A stretch of 64,000 nt of DNA from JBMDXB01 sp048594885 (GTDB lineage: Bacteria; Acidobacteriota; Vicinamibacteria; Vicinamibacterales; 2-12-FULL-66-21), in contig JBMDXB010000160.1 in NCBI GenBank assembly GCA_048594885.1, positions 1 to 64,000 of the forward strand, in the 5' to 3' direction. Below the pieces are notes generated by a model that saw nothing but the letters and a program-made list of their open reading frames with translations, searched no databases and had not been told where the DNA came from. Below are positions 53,231 through 63,566 of this stretch, piece after piece. Numbering within the stretch: the stretch's first letter is position 1; the number at the start of each line of letters is the position of its first letter. Both the position numbers and the translations under genes were made by a program.

Positions 53231-55042
53231 ATGACATGTCTTCGCATTGCGTCGGCTGCCGCTGCGCTCTGCGCGGCGTTCGTCTGGCCGGGGGATCTGC
53301 ACCGGCGCGCCCTGGCGCAGGGGACCGCCGGCGCCGAGCGCGCCACCGAGCTGCTGTCGGTCGATTTCGTGGCCGTGGGGGACGACGGGTCGCCGATCGC
53401 GGACCTGAAACCGTCCGACGTGACCGTCCGGATCAACGGCCGCAAGCGCACGTTGCGGTCGCTGCATCTCGTCGAGGCCGCGCCGCGCGGCGCCGGCGCG
53501 GGACCGGATCCGGCACTGCCACTGCCGCCGCCCTTCGGCAGCAACGATGTCTCGTCGACGGGACGCACGTTTTATCTGGTCCTCGACAACGACTCGTTCC
53601 GCCCCGGCCGCGAGCGGCCGCTGCGCGAAGCGGTCGATCGCTTTCTCAACGGCCTCTCGCCGCACGACCGCCTGTCGCTCGTGACGATGCCGTACGGCGG
53701 CGTCGAAGTGCCGCTGACGCTCGACCACGCGCGGATCCGCGCGTCGCTCTCGAACATCATCGGCCACGCGGCGGCGAACGAGACCGGCTCGGAGCTCGCG
53801 TGCCGGTCGCGACGTACGCTCGAATCGCTCGTCGGGCTGCTCGATACGTTCGCGGCCAACGACGAGCCGAAGACGGTGATCTTCGTCTCGGCGGGGCTCG
53901 CCGCACCGCGCCGCGACAACCTGCAGATGCTCGCGCCGGGCATGTGCGAGCTGCAGGCGAATCTGTTCCAGCAGGTCGGCACCGCCGCCGGCGCGGCGCG
54001 GGCGCAGTTCTACATGGTGATGCCGGAGGACGTCATTCCGCGCGCGCAGGCCTCGCGCGAGAACATCGCCGGCGTCGGCTTCACCGGATCCGACAACCCG
54101 TTCGAGGGGCTCGAGCATCTCGCCGGCGTCACGGGCGCGCACCGGATGAATCTCACGGGCCTTCCGGAGACCGCGCTGGGACGCATCGCGCGGGAGACGT
54201 CGGCCTACTACGTCGCGTCGTTTGCGCCTGAAGGCATCGATCGCAGCGGGCGCACGCAGCAGTTGTCCGTCCGCGTCGATCGCCCGAACGTGGTCGTCCG
54301 CGCGCGTCCGGAGATTACGTTCGCCAAGGCCGACCCGCGCCACGCCGCGACGACCGTGCGCGAGATGGTGCTGAGCGGCAGACCGTTCCGCGACCTTCAA
54401 CTGCGCGCCTCGGCATACGCCTCGCGCGAAGGTGACGGCGACAAGATTCGCGTGATGGCACTGGTGGAGCCCGTCGACCCATCGGCGAAAATCGCGACGA
54501 TGGGGATTGTCGTCTTCGACGAGAAGAACACGGCCGTGGCGCAGTGGACGGGCAGCGGTGCGGACATCACGTCGCTGCCGGCGATGGCCGGGATGATCGT
54601 CCCGGCGGGTCTGTATCGCTTCCGCGTTGGCGCGATCGACGACACCGGTCGCGGCGGGACGGTGGACGCGGAAGTCCCCGCGGAGCTCACGCCGGCGGGG
54701 CAGTTGAAGCTCAGCTCGTTGTTGCTCGGCCTGTCACGCGAAGGCGGATTCACGCCGCGGCTGCAGTTCGGTGGAGAGCCCGTGGCGATCGCGTACGTCG
54801 AAATCTACGGCGGGATCCCCGGCATGCCGATCATCGCGGCGCTCGAAGTCGCGCGGACGCTCAACGGGCTGGCGATCGCGACGGTGCCGCTGGCCATCAA
54901 GCCGGGAGACAACCGGTATCTTGCCACCGGCGCCGTCCCTCTCGGCGCACTTGCCCCAGGCGACTACGCCGTCCGGGCCATCGTCGGAGTCGAAGGTCAG
55001 CCCGCCGGCAGGGTTACCAGGACGCTGCGCAAGGCCAGGTAG
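53231..55042 (+). CDS. Secreted VWFA-domain protein
   Basis: 603 residues from ATG 53231 (ATG 53216 adds five). Signal peptide (CLRIASAAAALCAAFVW to ALAQ). A von Willebrand A-like domain begins at FYLVLDNDSFRPGRERPLRE (about 110-129); the metal-site pattern is DNDSF instead of DxSxS, so metal binding is doubtful. Acidobacterial VWFA-related proteins of this shape (LSVDFVAVGDDGSPIADLKP, then FVSAGLA) are common and of unknown role. The C-terminus (about 390-603) is beta-rich. It is divergent from receptor 2, between receptor genes, and could take part in their envelope system. A GATTG array follows its stop. Confidence 0.82.
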   Translation: MTCLRIASAAAALCAAFVWPGDLHRRALAQGTAGAERATELLSVDFVAVGDDGSPIADLKPSDVTVRINGRKRTLRSLHLVEAAPRGAGAGPDPALPLPPPFGSNDVSSTGRTFYLVLDNDSFRPGRERPLREAVDRFLNGLSPHDRLSLVTMPYGGVEVPLTLDHARIRASLSNIIGHAAANETGSELACRSRRTLESLVGLLDTFAANDEPKTVIFVSAGLAAPRRDNLQMLAPGMCELQANLFQQVGTAAGAARAQFYMVMPEDVIPRAQASRENIAGVGFTGSDNPFEGLEHLAGVTGAHRMNLTGLPETALGRIARETSAYYVASFAPEGIDRSGRTQQLSVRVDRPNVVVRARPEITFAKADPRHAATTVREMVLSGRPFRDLQLRASAYASREGDGDKIRVMALVEPVDPSAKIATMGIVVFDEKNTAVAQWTGSGADITSLPAMAGMIVPAGLYRFRVGAIDDTGRGGTVDAEVPAELTPAGQLKLSSLLLGLSREGGFTPRLQFGGEPVAIAYVEIYGGIPGMPIIAALEVARTLNGLAIATVPLAIKPGDNRYLATGAVPLGALAPGDYAVRAIVGVEGQPAGRVTRTLRKAR

Positions 55043-55055
55043 GACCTCAGTCGAT

Positions 55056-55350
55056 TGCCGATCGTCGATTGCGGATTGGTGATTGACGCTATTGGCGATT
55101 GGGGATTGGGATTGCGGATTGGGGATTGGATTGGGGGATTGGCGATTGCGGATTGGATTGTGGATTGTCGATTGTGGATTGGAATCGACGACCCCAATCC
55201 TCAATCCAATCGTCAATCCTCAACTCAATCGTCAATCCCCAATCCCCAATCCAATCCTCAATCCCCCAATTCAATCGTCAATCCCCCAATCCCAATCCCC
55301 AATCGCCAATCCCGTCAATCGGCAATCCGCAATCGACGATCGGCAATCGG
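55056..55350. repeat. GATTGGG/CAATCCC array (family 5)
   Basis: The 365-nt gap 55043-55407 between convergent genes holds no gene. About 17 GATTG words run forward (GATTGGGGATTGGGATTG and similar, 55060-55186); a centre gaatcgacgacc is followed by about 25 CAATC words (55190-55350). The longest word array of the window. Word spacing varies by one to three bases, so it is not a perfect tandem repeat. Confidence 0.88.
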
Positions 55351-55365
55351 ACTTGAGGCCCAAAC

Positions 55366-55391
55366 GGAGGTACCCCGCGCGGGATACCTCC
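55366..55391 (-). terminator. Hairpin after TonB-dependent receptor 3
   Basis: On the minus strand GGAGGTATCCC/GGGGTACCTCC forms an 11-bp stem with one T-G pair, 16 nt beyond the stop, followed by CGTTTGG. The T-tract is short, so it is a possible rather than certain terminator. Confidence 0.55.
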
Positions 55392-55407
55392 GTGTCCGAA
55401 GGATGGC

Positions 55408-58400
55408 TTACCAGTTGAACCGGATCATGAGCTGGCCGATGCGGCCTCCCGGATCGTAGGTGTTGTTGGGATCCGTGTAGGCGCTCGTGGTGCGGAAGAT
55501 GTCGGCTCTGGTCCCGGGTGCCTGGTTCGTTCCGGTTTCGCCGACCCTGTTGAAGTTCGGCGTGTCGAACACGTTGAGCACATCGATGCGAACTTCGACG
55601 TTCGTGCGGCCGACCAGGTCGAAGCGTTTCGTCGTGCCGATGTCCACTCGCTTGAACCAGGGAGCGAGCAGCAGCACCTGCCGAGGCGCGCAGTCGCCGG
55701 CCTTCTCCTGGATACACGCCGCCGAGTTTGCCGGCGCGATGTACTTGCCTTCCGGCGCGCCGAGACTGGTGGAATAGCCGTTGAGCGTCGTCGACAGCAC
55801 GCTGAAGGCGCGGCGCGTGTTCAGGATCACGTCGTCGGGCAGCATCCAGATTTCACGGATGTTCGTCGCCGGATTGTCCTTGAAGTAGAACTTGTACATC
55901 TTCTGCAGTTCGTTCCGCGACATGCCGACGAGCCGCACGTTGCCAAGGTCCACGACTTGCCGCTGGAAACGTCCGACGCCATTGACGCTCCATCCGCCGG
56001 CGATGGCGTTGAGCACCGGGTGCATGTTGTTGCCGAATCGCTGGCCGCGGCCGACCGGAACGGTCCAGTCCCACTGCGTCTTGATCGAGTGGCGGAGGTA
56101 GTTCTCGGTGTTCTGGTTCATCACGCGGCCGTGGCTGAACCCTTGGAATGACGAGATGCCCTGTCGCGGCGCGTACTGATAGTTGACGTTCGCCGAGAGA
56201 CCCCGCGAGAGGCGGCGGCGCACTTCGATCTGCCCGGCGTGGTAGTTGCTGAAGCCGCCGCTGTCGGTGACGTTCACTTCGTTGGCATCCGGGTTGAGCA
56301 CGAAGAAGTTCGCCGGATAGCCGGCGTTCTGTCCCTGCGTGCGCCTCGTCAGATTGCCTTCCAAGTCTCCCGCGGACCCTGTCGGGTTCGGGTTTGTCGC
56401 GACCAGACGCTCCGCCAGCGCCGAGTTCCTCCACGTCGTGGTGGCGTTGATGTAGGCGTTTGGGTTGTTGGCGTCCCTGCTGCCATTCAGGTACGCGAGG
56501 TAGATCGGCAACGGATTCGTGCCGGTGCCAGGCCCGAAGTACGCGAACGAGCCGGTGCGCGAGCCGCCGGCCGCGTTGTTGGCTTGCAGGTTGGCCATGG
56601 CGTTCTTGAACTCGTTGAAGAAGCCGTTGGCGACGAGGTTCTCCGTCCGGATCGCGTTGTAATTCAGCGCGCTCCATTCGCCGCTGCCATGGTTGCCAAT
56701 GTAGCGCACCTCGATCGCGGTATCTCTCGAGATGGAACGCGCGAAGCCGATCATCCAGTTCTGCACCTTCGCGATCTTGATATCGGGTGCGAAGGCGTTG
56801 AGGTTGTCGGCGCGGCTGGCGCGTACGGGAATCGGGTAGTTGGGACTTTCGTCGAAGGGCAGCGGCTGCAGTCTGTTCGTCTGCGACAGCAGAACCGGCC
56901 AGGATTCGCCGGGTCCGACGATCCCGGGCGTGCTGTTTGCGGTCCGATTGAGCGACTTGCTCACGCCGGTGTTGCCGCCGTACAGCCCTGTGTAGCGCGT
57001 GATGCCTTGGCGGTCGTAGGCCACCGAATAGCCGCCGCGAAGCGTCGCCTGCTCCGGGTCGCCCAGCAGCGTACGCAGGAAGCCGCCCTGTGCGTTCGGC
57101 CGCCACGCGACGCTGACCGACGGCGACAGGTTGTTCCAGTCGGTCTGATAGCCCGCCGAGCCCTTCTGCAGCTGGATGTACTCCGGCCGCGCACCGGACA
57201 GTGGCGCGCCGGGCTGATTGAACTTGCACTTGCTGTACAGGCCGCCGTCTCCGAGGCCCGAACGGCCGCAGGCGCTCGCCAGCGTCACCGCTGACATGAC
57301 GCTGCTGTGCGCCTCGAACGGCGTCTGCACCTCGTAGCGCAGGCCCCCCGTCAGCGTCAGCGTTGGCTTCACCCTCCAGGAGTCCTGCAGGAAGGCGCCG
57401 TAGACGTTGATGCCGCCCGGAAGCACCGACGGACCGAGCTCGATGTACTTCCCGGTGTCGCCGTCGAGGACCGCCTGACTGCGGACCTCTGTCACGCGGC
57501 CCGTCAGGACCGCATAGGTCTGCCGAGCGGCGGTCAACACGGCGTTGCTCGCACCGGGGAAGTTCGCCGTATTGAACAGACCTGCAGCCGGATCGAAGTC
57601 CGTGTTGAAGTTGATGCGGATGTCGCGAACCATCTGCTGGCCCGATGACTCCGCGTTCGAGATCAGCAGGTTGCCGCCGAAGGTCATCGAGTGCGCGCCC
57701 TTCAGCCAGGTCACCGTGTTGTCGAGGCTGTAAGTGGGCGAGGTGCGCCAGCTCGGGCTGTTCGACGTGTGCCAGTCCGTCGTGTTGGTCGGTGTCACGA
57801 TAGCGAAGCCGCCCTGATCCCCGAACGAGCTGGGATCGTTGCGCGATGAAGTCGCCGCCGGCCGGCCGAACTGCGACCCGGGACCGTACGCCGTCGCACC
57901 GCCGCGCAGCTCGTTCGTCAGATTGGACGACACCATCGACCGCAGCGTGATCGACGTCAGCGGCCGGATCGACTTGAAATCGCGCTGGTTCGGCGAGCCA
58001 GGGAACCGCGGATCGGCGTTGTTCAGATAGTCCGGTTCGCGGGTGGCCGTGATGCTCTGCCACGAGCCGCTCAGCCGGTGCTTATCCGTCAGGTTGTAGT
58101 CGAGACGAATCGTCGGCTGGTGCTCGAACAATGTCGCCGGACTCTGCCAGACGTAGTTGTCATACAGCGGATCGTTCGCCGCGCTGCGCGTGCCGGTCGT
58201 CTTCGTCGCCGCATCGATCATGCTCATGATCTTTCCCATCAGTGGATCGATGGTGGAGATCTGACCGTTTGCGCGCGCCAGGTCGAGCAGGTTGACCTCG
58301 CGCACGTCACTGCCGAACTGATAGCGGAACCACCCGGAGTACACGCGCGGGTTGAACACCGATCGCGTGCGCGTGAAGCTGTTGGGGAACCGGATCTGCT

Positions 58401-59325
58401 CGTAGTGCGCGAAGAAGAACGCCTGGTTGCGTCCGTCATAGATCCCGGGCACCACGATCGGACCGCCGGCGCGGCCGCCGAACGTGTGGAGCTTCACCGG
58501 GTTCTTTCCCTGGTGGTTGATCTCGTTGAAGATGTAATTCGTGTTGAACCGCGGGTTCCGGTAGTACTCGTAGGCGCTGCCACTGAACCGGTTGCCGCCC
58601 GACCGCGTCTGGAACGCCATCGTCACGGCGCCGGCGCCGGCCGCGACGTTGGCGCCGCCTGCCGCGAGCGTCACCGAGACGGCTTCCACCGCATCCTGGC
58701 GCGGCGTCACCGAGGCGAAGAACCCGTCCGTGTTCCTGAGGAAGTTGTCGTTGTTGCTCACGCCGTCGAGCGTGATGCTGACGAAGCTTTCCGGGAGCCC
58801 GTTGATCGTCGAATCGCGGTTGGTGCCGGCCGCGTTGATGCCCGGCAGGAACGCGACGGCGTTGAGCGCGTTGCGCGTCGGCGTCGGCATCCGGGTGATC
58901 TCATCGGAGTTGAGCGTCGCCGCCACCGTGGCGGTTTGCGTGTTGACCAGTTCGGAACTGCTCTTGACCGTGACGGTTTCTTCCAGCGCGCCGACTTCGA
59001 GCGTCAGCGGCACGGTCATCGGCTGTCCGAGCGCGACGCGGACGCTCGTCGCCTCCGCGGTCTTGAACCCGGTCAGTGTCGCCTTGACGCTGTACGATCC
59101 GGCGAGCAGCGCCGCGATTGAGTAGCGGCCTTCGGCATCCGTCGTCGTCTCGTAGGTCCGGCCTGTAGCGTCTTCCTTGACCACGACGGTGACGCCGGGA
59201 ACGACGCCTCCGGCGCTGTCGCGCACCACGCCGGAGATCGACGCGGTGGCCTGAGCGTAAGCGCTGGCCGCGACCGCGAGGGTCAGGGCCAGGGCTGCAC
59301 TAGCCCTCCACACAATACGGTGCAT
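55408..59325 (-). CDS. TonB-dependent receptor 3 (Oar-like)
   Basis: 1305 residues. Signal peptide MHRIVWRASAALALTLAVAA to YAQ; carboxypeptidase-regulatory-like domain (about 28-112: ASISGVVRDSAGGVVPGVTV, GRYSIAALLAGSYSV); plug (STINGLPESFVSITLDGVSN); barrel ending MIRFNW. AGGGGGAG lies 6 nt before ATG 59325. Highly like receptors 2 and 4 throughout, including the ending DPGGRIGQL. It is the middle of three tandem receptors with its own promoter. Confidence 0.95.
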   Translation of the reverse strand: MHRIVWRASAALALTLAVAASAYAQATASISGVVRDSAGGVVPGVTVVVKEDATGRTYETTTDAEGRYSIAALLAGSYSVKATLTGFKTAEATSVRVALGQPMTVPLTLEVGALEETVTVKSSSELVNTQTATVAATLNSDEITRMPTPTRNALNAVAFLPGINAAGTNRDSTINGLPESFVSITLDGVSNNDNFLRNTDGFFASVTPRQDAVEAVSVTLAAGGANVAAGAGAVTMAFQTRSGGNRFSGSAYEYYRNPRFNTNYIFNEINHQGKNPVKLHTFGGRAGGPIVVPGIYDGRNQAFFFAHYEQIRFPNSFTRTRSVFNPRVYSGWFRYQFGSDVREVNLLDLARANGQISTIDPLMGKIMSMIDAATKTTGTRSAANDPLYDNYVWQSPATLFEHQPTIRLDYNLTDKHRLSGSWQSITATREPDYLNNADPRFPGSPNQRDFKSIRPLTSITLRSMVSSNLTNELRGGATAYGPGSQFGRPAATSSRNDPSSFGDQGGFAIVTPTNTTDWHTSNSPSWRTSPTYSLDNTVTWLKGAHSMTFGGNLLISNAESSGQQMVRDIRINFNTDFDPAAGLFNTANFPGASNAVLTAARQTYAVLTGRVTEVRSQAVLDGDTGKYIELGPSVLPGGINVYGAFLQDSWRVKPTLTLTGGLRYEVQTPFEAHSSVMSAVTLASACGRSGLGDGGLYSKCKFNQPGAPLSGARPEYIQLQKGSAGYQTDWNNLSPSVSVAWRPNAQGGFLRTLLGDPEQATLRGGYSVAYDRQGITRYTGLYGGNTGVSKSLNRTANSTPGIVGPGESWPVLLSQTNRLQPLPFDESPNYPIPVRASRADNLNAFAPDIKIAKVQNWMIGFARSISRDTAIEVRYIGNHGSGEWSALNYNAIRTENLVANGFFNEFKNAMANLQANNAAGGSRTGSFAYFGPGTGTNPLPIYLAYLNGSRDANNPNAYINATTTWRNSALAERLVATNPNPTGSAGDLEGNLTRRTQGQNAGYPANFFVLNPDANEVNVTDSGGFSNYHAGQIEVRRRLSRGLSANVNYQYAPRQGISSFQGFSHGRVMNQNTENYLRHSIKTQWDWTVPVGRGQRFGNNMHPVLNAIAGGWSVNGVGRFQRQVVDLGNVRLVGMSRNELQKMYKFYFKDNPATNIREIWMLPDDVILNTRRAFSVLSTTLNGYSTSLGAPEGKYIAPANSAACIQEKAGDCAPRQVLLLAPWFKRVDIGTTKRFDLVGRTNVEVRIDVLNVFDTPNFNRVGETGTNQAPGTRADIFRTTSAYTDPNNTYDPGGRIGQLMIRFNW

Positions 59326-59420
59326 ATTCCACTCCCCCTAGTTCGCAGGTGTACCGATCCCCGAACCCCTGAGCAGGGGCGTCGTTCCCCCGAAGGACCG
59401 GCATGAGCGAGGTGAGGCGG

Positions 59421-59449
59421 AGTCTACGCACCCAGCGCAGACGGGTCAA
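59421..59449 (-). promoter_or_regulatory. Promoter of TonB-dependent receptor 3
   Basis: On the minus strand TTGACC (59449-59444), 17 nt, TAGACT (59426-59421). Both hexamers are identical to those of receptor 1. Confidence 0.65.
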
Positions 59450-59502
59450 GCGATTACGAAGGCATGCTGGGGCGGAGTATCACGAAAGCGGGGCGCCGAT
59501 GG

Positions 59503-59608
59503 TTCGACACAACGACACGAAAACAGCGACGACGCGACGTCAGCTCGTTTTGTGCGTCGCGTCGTCGAGTCGCCGTGCCTCAGGCGTCAGCCGTTCGTCG
59601 CGTCGTCT
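59503..59608. repeat. GACGACGCGACG-type palindrome, family 6 copy 2
   Basis: Left GACACAACGACACGAAAACA and GCGACGACGCGACG (to 59539), right GTGCGTCGCGTCGTCGAGTCG and CGTCGCGTCGTC (to 59608). It lies 13 nt from the receptor 4 stop in the 295-nt gap 59326-59620, whose remainder holds the receptor 3 promoter and no gene. Confidence 0.8.
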
Positions 59609-59620
59609 CCGAGCACGGTG

Positions 59621-62600
59621 TCACCAGTTGAAGCGGAACGTCAGCTGTCCGATCCGTCCTCCTGGATCGTAGGTGTTGCTCGGATCGGTGTAGGCGCTCG
59701 TTACCTGGAAGATCCGCGCGTCGTCGAAGCTGTTGTCCGGCCCGAAGATGGTCGGATTGAAGTTGATGTTGTCAAAGAGGTTCAGCACGTCGAACCGCAC
59801 TTCGATGTTGCGGGTGCCGCCAAGCGCGAACTTCTTCGTCACGCCAAAGTCCACGCGCGAGAACCACGGCGACCTGATGACCAACTCGAGCGGCGCGCAA
59901 TCGCCTGACCGGACCTGCAGACAGTCCACGCTGTTTGCCGGTGCGATGTAGCGGCCTTCGGGCGCCCCCAAGCTGGTCGAGTAGCCGCTGGCGGTCGTGT
60001 TGCTCACGCTGAACGCGCGGCGTGTATTGAGGATCACATCGTCGGGCAGCATGAAAACGGTCTGCAATCCGGTCGCCGGGTTCACGCGCTGCTCGAACTT
60101 GTACATCTTCTGCAAGTCGTCCTTCGTCAGGCCGACGAGGTTGACGTTGCCGAAGTTGATCAGGCGCTGCTGCGTCCGGCTGACCGCGTTCATGCTCCAG
60201 CCGCCGAGAATCGCGTCGAGCACCGGGTGCATGTCGAAGCCGTAGCGCTGGCCGCGGCCGACAGGCACCGTCCAATCCCACTGTGACTTGATGGCGTGGA
60301 GCGGCGCGCCACCCGTCGTCGTGCCCATTCTCCGGCCGAAGCTGAAGCCGTCGAAGATGGATCCACCTTCGATCGCGTACTGATAGTTCACGTTCACCAT
60401 CAGCCCTCGTGACATCCGGCGGCGCAGTTCCACCTGCAGCGCGTGATAGTCGCTGAATGCCCCGCTGTCGGTCACGTCGACGTCGTCGACCAACGGGTTG
60501 AGCACGAAGAAATTCGCGGGCAGCCCGGCCTGGATCGCATTGGCGCGACGGTTCGTGTTGCCATCGAGATCCCCTGCCGCGCCGAGCGGCGATGGACTCG
60601 CCGGGGACAGACGTCCCGCGAACGTTGAACTCGCCCACGTGCTCGTTCCGCCTGTATAGGCTCCGGGGTTGCCGGCGTCGGTGCGGCCGCTGAAGTACGC
60701 GAGGTAGATCGGCAGCGGCGTCGTGCCGGTGCCAGGACCGAAGTACGCAAACGAGCCGTTGCGCGACGCCACGCCCGACGCATTGTTGGCCGCCAGGTTC
60801 CTCATCGCGTTGCGGAACTCGTCGAGGAAGCCGCTGGGCAGGAGATTCTCACCGCGGATGGCGTTGTAGTCGAGCGTCGACCATTGATCCTTGCCGCGCG
60901 TCCCCACGTAGCGCGCCTCGATTGCCATGTTGCGGGAAATCGCGCGCTGCCAACTGATGTTCCAGGTATGGGCCGACCCGATCTTCACATCCGGCGCAAA
61001 CCCTTCCATGTCGCTGCCGCGATTCAACTGGATCGGGATTGGGAAGGACGGGTTCGGGTCGAACGATGGCGTTCCGAGCCGGCTCGGCTGGCTCACCAGC
61101 ACCGGCCAGGATTCGCCCGCCGGAACAAGGGGAAACGCGCTCGTCGCACTGCGCGTGAGCGTGATGGAGGTTCCGGGGTTGCTGTCGTATCGCCCGATGA
61201 ACTCCGAGAGCCCCTGCCGCTCGTAGGCCACCGAGTACCCGCCCCTGAACGTCGCCTGCTCGGGATCGCCGAGCAGCGTCCGCAGGAAGCCACCCTGAAC
61301 GTTCGGACGCCAGGCAAGGCTGATGGTCGGCGCAAGGTTGTTCCAGTCGGTGTCGTACCCCTGCGTCTTGGCGGTCAACTGCCGGAACTCTGGGACGATG
61401 CCGCCGTCCGAACCGGGGCTCAGGAAGTTGCACTTGCCGTACGTGCCGCCCGGGCCCAGTCCCGACAACCCGCACATATCTTCCAGGGTGACCCGAGACA
61501 TGATGCTGTTGCTCGGCGTGAAGGGAAGCTGGACGTCGTACCGAAGACCTCCAGTAAGCGTTACCGTGGGCGAGAGGCGCCACGTGTCTTGCGCCCAGCC
61601 GGAGACCATGCTGATACCGCCGGCGCGGTTGATTGGTCCGAGGAGCGAGTACTGATTCGAGCCAGGGTCCAGCGCAATTGGCGCGCTGATCGACGACACC
61701 CGGCCGGTCAGGAGGGCATACAACTCGCGCGCGTCCGTGAGTTGACCGCCGGAGGCGCCCGGGAAGTTCGCCGCGGCGAACAGGCTCGCCGCGGGATCGA
61801 ACTGCGTGCTGAAGCCGAGCGCGACGTTCGGCACCATCTGCTGCAGGTTCGCGTAGCCGCGGCTCTGCAGGTACGAACCTCCGAACATCACGCTGTGCTG
61901 GCCCTGCTGCCAGGTCAGCGAATCGGTAATCTCGTACGTCGGGACGCTCCGCCAGCTCACCGATTGGGTGTCGCCGTTCCACCAATCGGTCAGCCCGATA
62001 TTGGCGTCGAAGTTGATCGCGATGCCCCCTTGGTCCTGGAAGCTTGCGGGACTCGGCGCGTTCGCGTCCTGCACGCCGAAATAGGAGGCGCCGCCCTTCG
62101 CCGTGATGCCGAACCTCAGCTCGTTGACGGCTTGTCCCGAGAGCGTCGACCGCAGCGAGTACGTCTGAATCGGACGTCTGGACTTGAACTTCCGATAGGC
62201 CGGTGCGCCAGGGAAGTGGGGCTCGCTGGTATTCAGATAGTCCGGGTCACGCTCCGCCCAGATCACCGCCAACGTGGTGGTAAAGCGGTGTTTGTCTGTC
62301 AGGTTGTAATCGATCCGGGCCGTCGGCTGGTGCTCGAAGAGCTTTGCCGGACTGAGATACACGTACTGATTCAGCAGCGGATCGCTTGTCGCGTTGATCG
62401 TGCCTTCCGAGCCGGTCGCCGCCTGGATATTGCCGAGCAGCGTCGCGATCGTCGGATCCTTCGCGGAGACTTGACCTCGCGCGGCAGCAAGTTGCAGCAC
62501 GTTGACTTCGCGGATCTGGCCCTGCGACTGATAGCGGAACCAGCCGTCCAGGGCGCGCGGGTGGAGCACCGTGCGGGTCCGCGTGAAGGTATTGGGGAAC

Positions 62601-63532
62601 CGCACCTGCTCGTAGTGCAGCATGTAGAACGCCTTGCCGCGGCCATTGAACAGGCCGGGGATCACCACGGGTCCCGCAACGCGGAACCCGGGCTGATAGA
62701 CCTTGACGGCATTCTTCTCCAGGTTGTTGATCTTGTTGAAGAAGTAGTTGCTGTTGAGCTTCGGGTTGCGAAGGACCTCGTACGCCGTTCCGGAAAAGCG
62801 GTTCGTTCCGGAGCGCGTCGTGAAGTTCATGCTGACGGCGCCGCTGCCGCCGACGTTGGCGCCGCCGACCGCCGTGACGACGGTGACCGCTTCGATCGCG
62901 TCTTGGCGCGGCGTCACCGAGGCGAAGAACCCGTCGGTCGAGCGCAGGTAGTTGTCGTTGTTGCTCACGCCGTCGAGCGTGATTTGGTACATCGATTCGG
63001 GCAGCCCATTGATACGCGCCTCGCGGTTCGTCGTGAGTACGTTCACCCCCGGCAGGAACGTGATCGCGTTCAGCGCGTTGCGCGTCGGTGTTGGCATCCG
63101 GTTCAATTGGTCCGCGTTCAATGTGTCGGCGACCGTCGCCGTCTGGGTGTTGACCAGTTCCGCGCTGCTCTGGACGGTGACGGTCTCGGTCAGCGCACCG
63201 ACCTCGAGGACGGCCTTCACCGAGACGGGAACGCCGGGCGCCAGACGGAGGTCATTGATGATGGCGGTCTTGAATCCCTGCAGCGAAGCGGTGACGCTGT
63301 AGACGCCGGCGGTGAGCGCCGGAACGGAAAAGACGCCTTCCGCATTGGTGGTCGTTTCGAACGTCGTCCCGGACGCGTTCTTGACGACGACAGTGGCCCC
63401 CGGGACGACGCCGCCGGCGCTGTCGACGACAGTGCCGGAGATCGAGGTGGTAGCGCCCTGCGCGAGCGCGAGGCCGGTCGCCGTGAGGGTCAGCGCCGCG
63501 ACGAGGCACAGCCTGGCGAATATCGAGTGCAT
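59621..63532 (-). CDS. TonB-dependent receptor 4 (Oar-like)
   Basis: 1303 residues. Signal peptide MHSIFARLCLVAALTLTAT to ALAQ; carboxypeptidase-regulatory-like domain (TSISGTVVDSAGGVVPGATV, GVFSVPALTAGVYSV, about 32-115); plug (ARINGLPESMYQITLDGVSN); barrel ending TFRFNW. GGAGGGGGG lies 7 nt before ATG 63532; the open frame upstream to 63616 has no signal-peptide sense. Very like receptors 2 and 3. Confidence 0.95.
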   Translation of the reverse strand: MHSIFARLCLVAALTLTATGLALAQGATTSISGTVVDSAGGVVPGATVVVKNASGTTFETTTNAEGVFSVPALTAGVYSVTASLQGFKTAIINDLRLAPGVPVSVKAVLEVGALTETVTVQSSAELVNTQTATVADTLNADQLNRMPTPTRNALNAITFLPGVNVLTTNREARINGLPESMYQITLDGVSNNDNYLRSTDGFFASVTPRQDAIEAVTVVTAVGGANVGGSGAVSMNFTTRSGTNRFSGTAYEVLRNPKLNSNYFFNKINNLEKNAVKVYQPGFRVAGPVVIPGLFNGRGKAFYMLHYEQVRFPNTFTRTRTVLHPRALDGWFRYQSQGQIREVNVLQLAAARGQVSAKDPTIATLLGNIQAATGSEGTINATSDPLLNQYVYLSPAKLFEHQPTARIDYNLTDKHRFTTTLAVIWAERDPDYLNTSEPHFPGAPAYRKFKSRRPIQTYSLRSTLSGQAVNELRFGITAKGGASYFGVQDANAPSPASFQDQGGIAINFDANIGLTDWWNGDTQSVSWRSVPTYEITDSLTWQQGQHSVMFGGSYLQSRGYANLQQMVPNVALGFSTQFDPAASLFAAANFPGASGGQLTDARELYALLTGRVSSISAPIALDPGSNQYSLLGPINRAGGISMVSGWAQDTWRLSPTVTLTGGLRYDVQLPFTPSNSIMSRVTLEDMCGLSGLGPGGTYGKCNFLSPGSDGGIVPEFRQLTAKTQGYDTDWNNLAPTISLAWRPNVQGGFLRTLLGDPEQATFRGGYSVAYERQGLSEFIGRYDSNPGTSITLTRSATSAFPLVPAGESWPVLVSQPSRLGTPSFDPNPSFPIPIQLNRGSDMEGFAPDVKIGSAHTWNISWQRAISRNMAIEARYVGTRGKDQWSTLDYNAIRGENLLPSGFLDEFRNAMRNLAANNASGVASRNGSFAYFGPGTGTTPLPIYLAYFSGRTDAGNPGAYTGGTSTWASSTFAGRLSPASPSPLGAAGDLDGNTNRRANAIQAGLPANFFVLNPLVDDVDVTDSGAFSDYHALQVELRRRMSRGLMVNVNYQYAIEGGSIFDGFSFGRRMGTTTGGAPLHAIKSQWDWTVPVGRGQRYGFDMHPVLDAILGGWSMNAVSRTQQRLINFGNVNLVGLTKDDLQKMYKFEQRVNPATGLQTVFMLPDDVILNTRRAFSVSNTTASGYSTSLGAPEGRYIAPANSVDCLQVRSGDCAPLELVIRSPWFSRVDFGVTKKFALGGTRNIEVRFDVLNLFDNINFNPTIFGPDNSFDDARIFQVTSAYTDPSNTYDPGGRIGQLTFRFNW

Positions 63533-63566
63533 CAAATACCCCCCTCCAGTTGGGTGTGATGCCGCC

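Noticed and set aside
55056..55350. GATTG/CAATC array as a CRISPR array
   Set aside because: Words are 5-8 nt with variable spacing and an inverted second half; there are no 25-40-nt repeats, unique spacers or cas genes.
60884..63559. 891-codon open frame antisense to receptor 4
   Set aside because: Same shadow pattern as the antisense frames in receptors 2 and 3; no signal peptide or recognisable domain.
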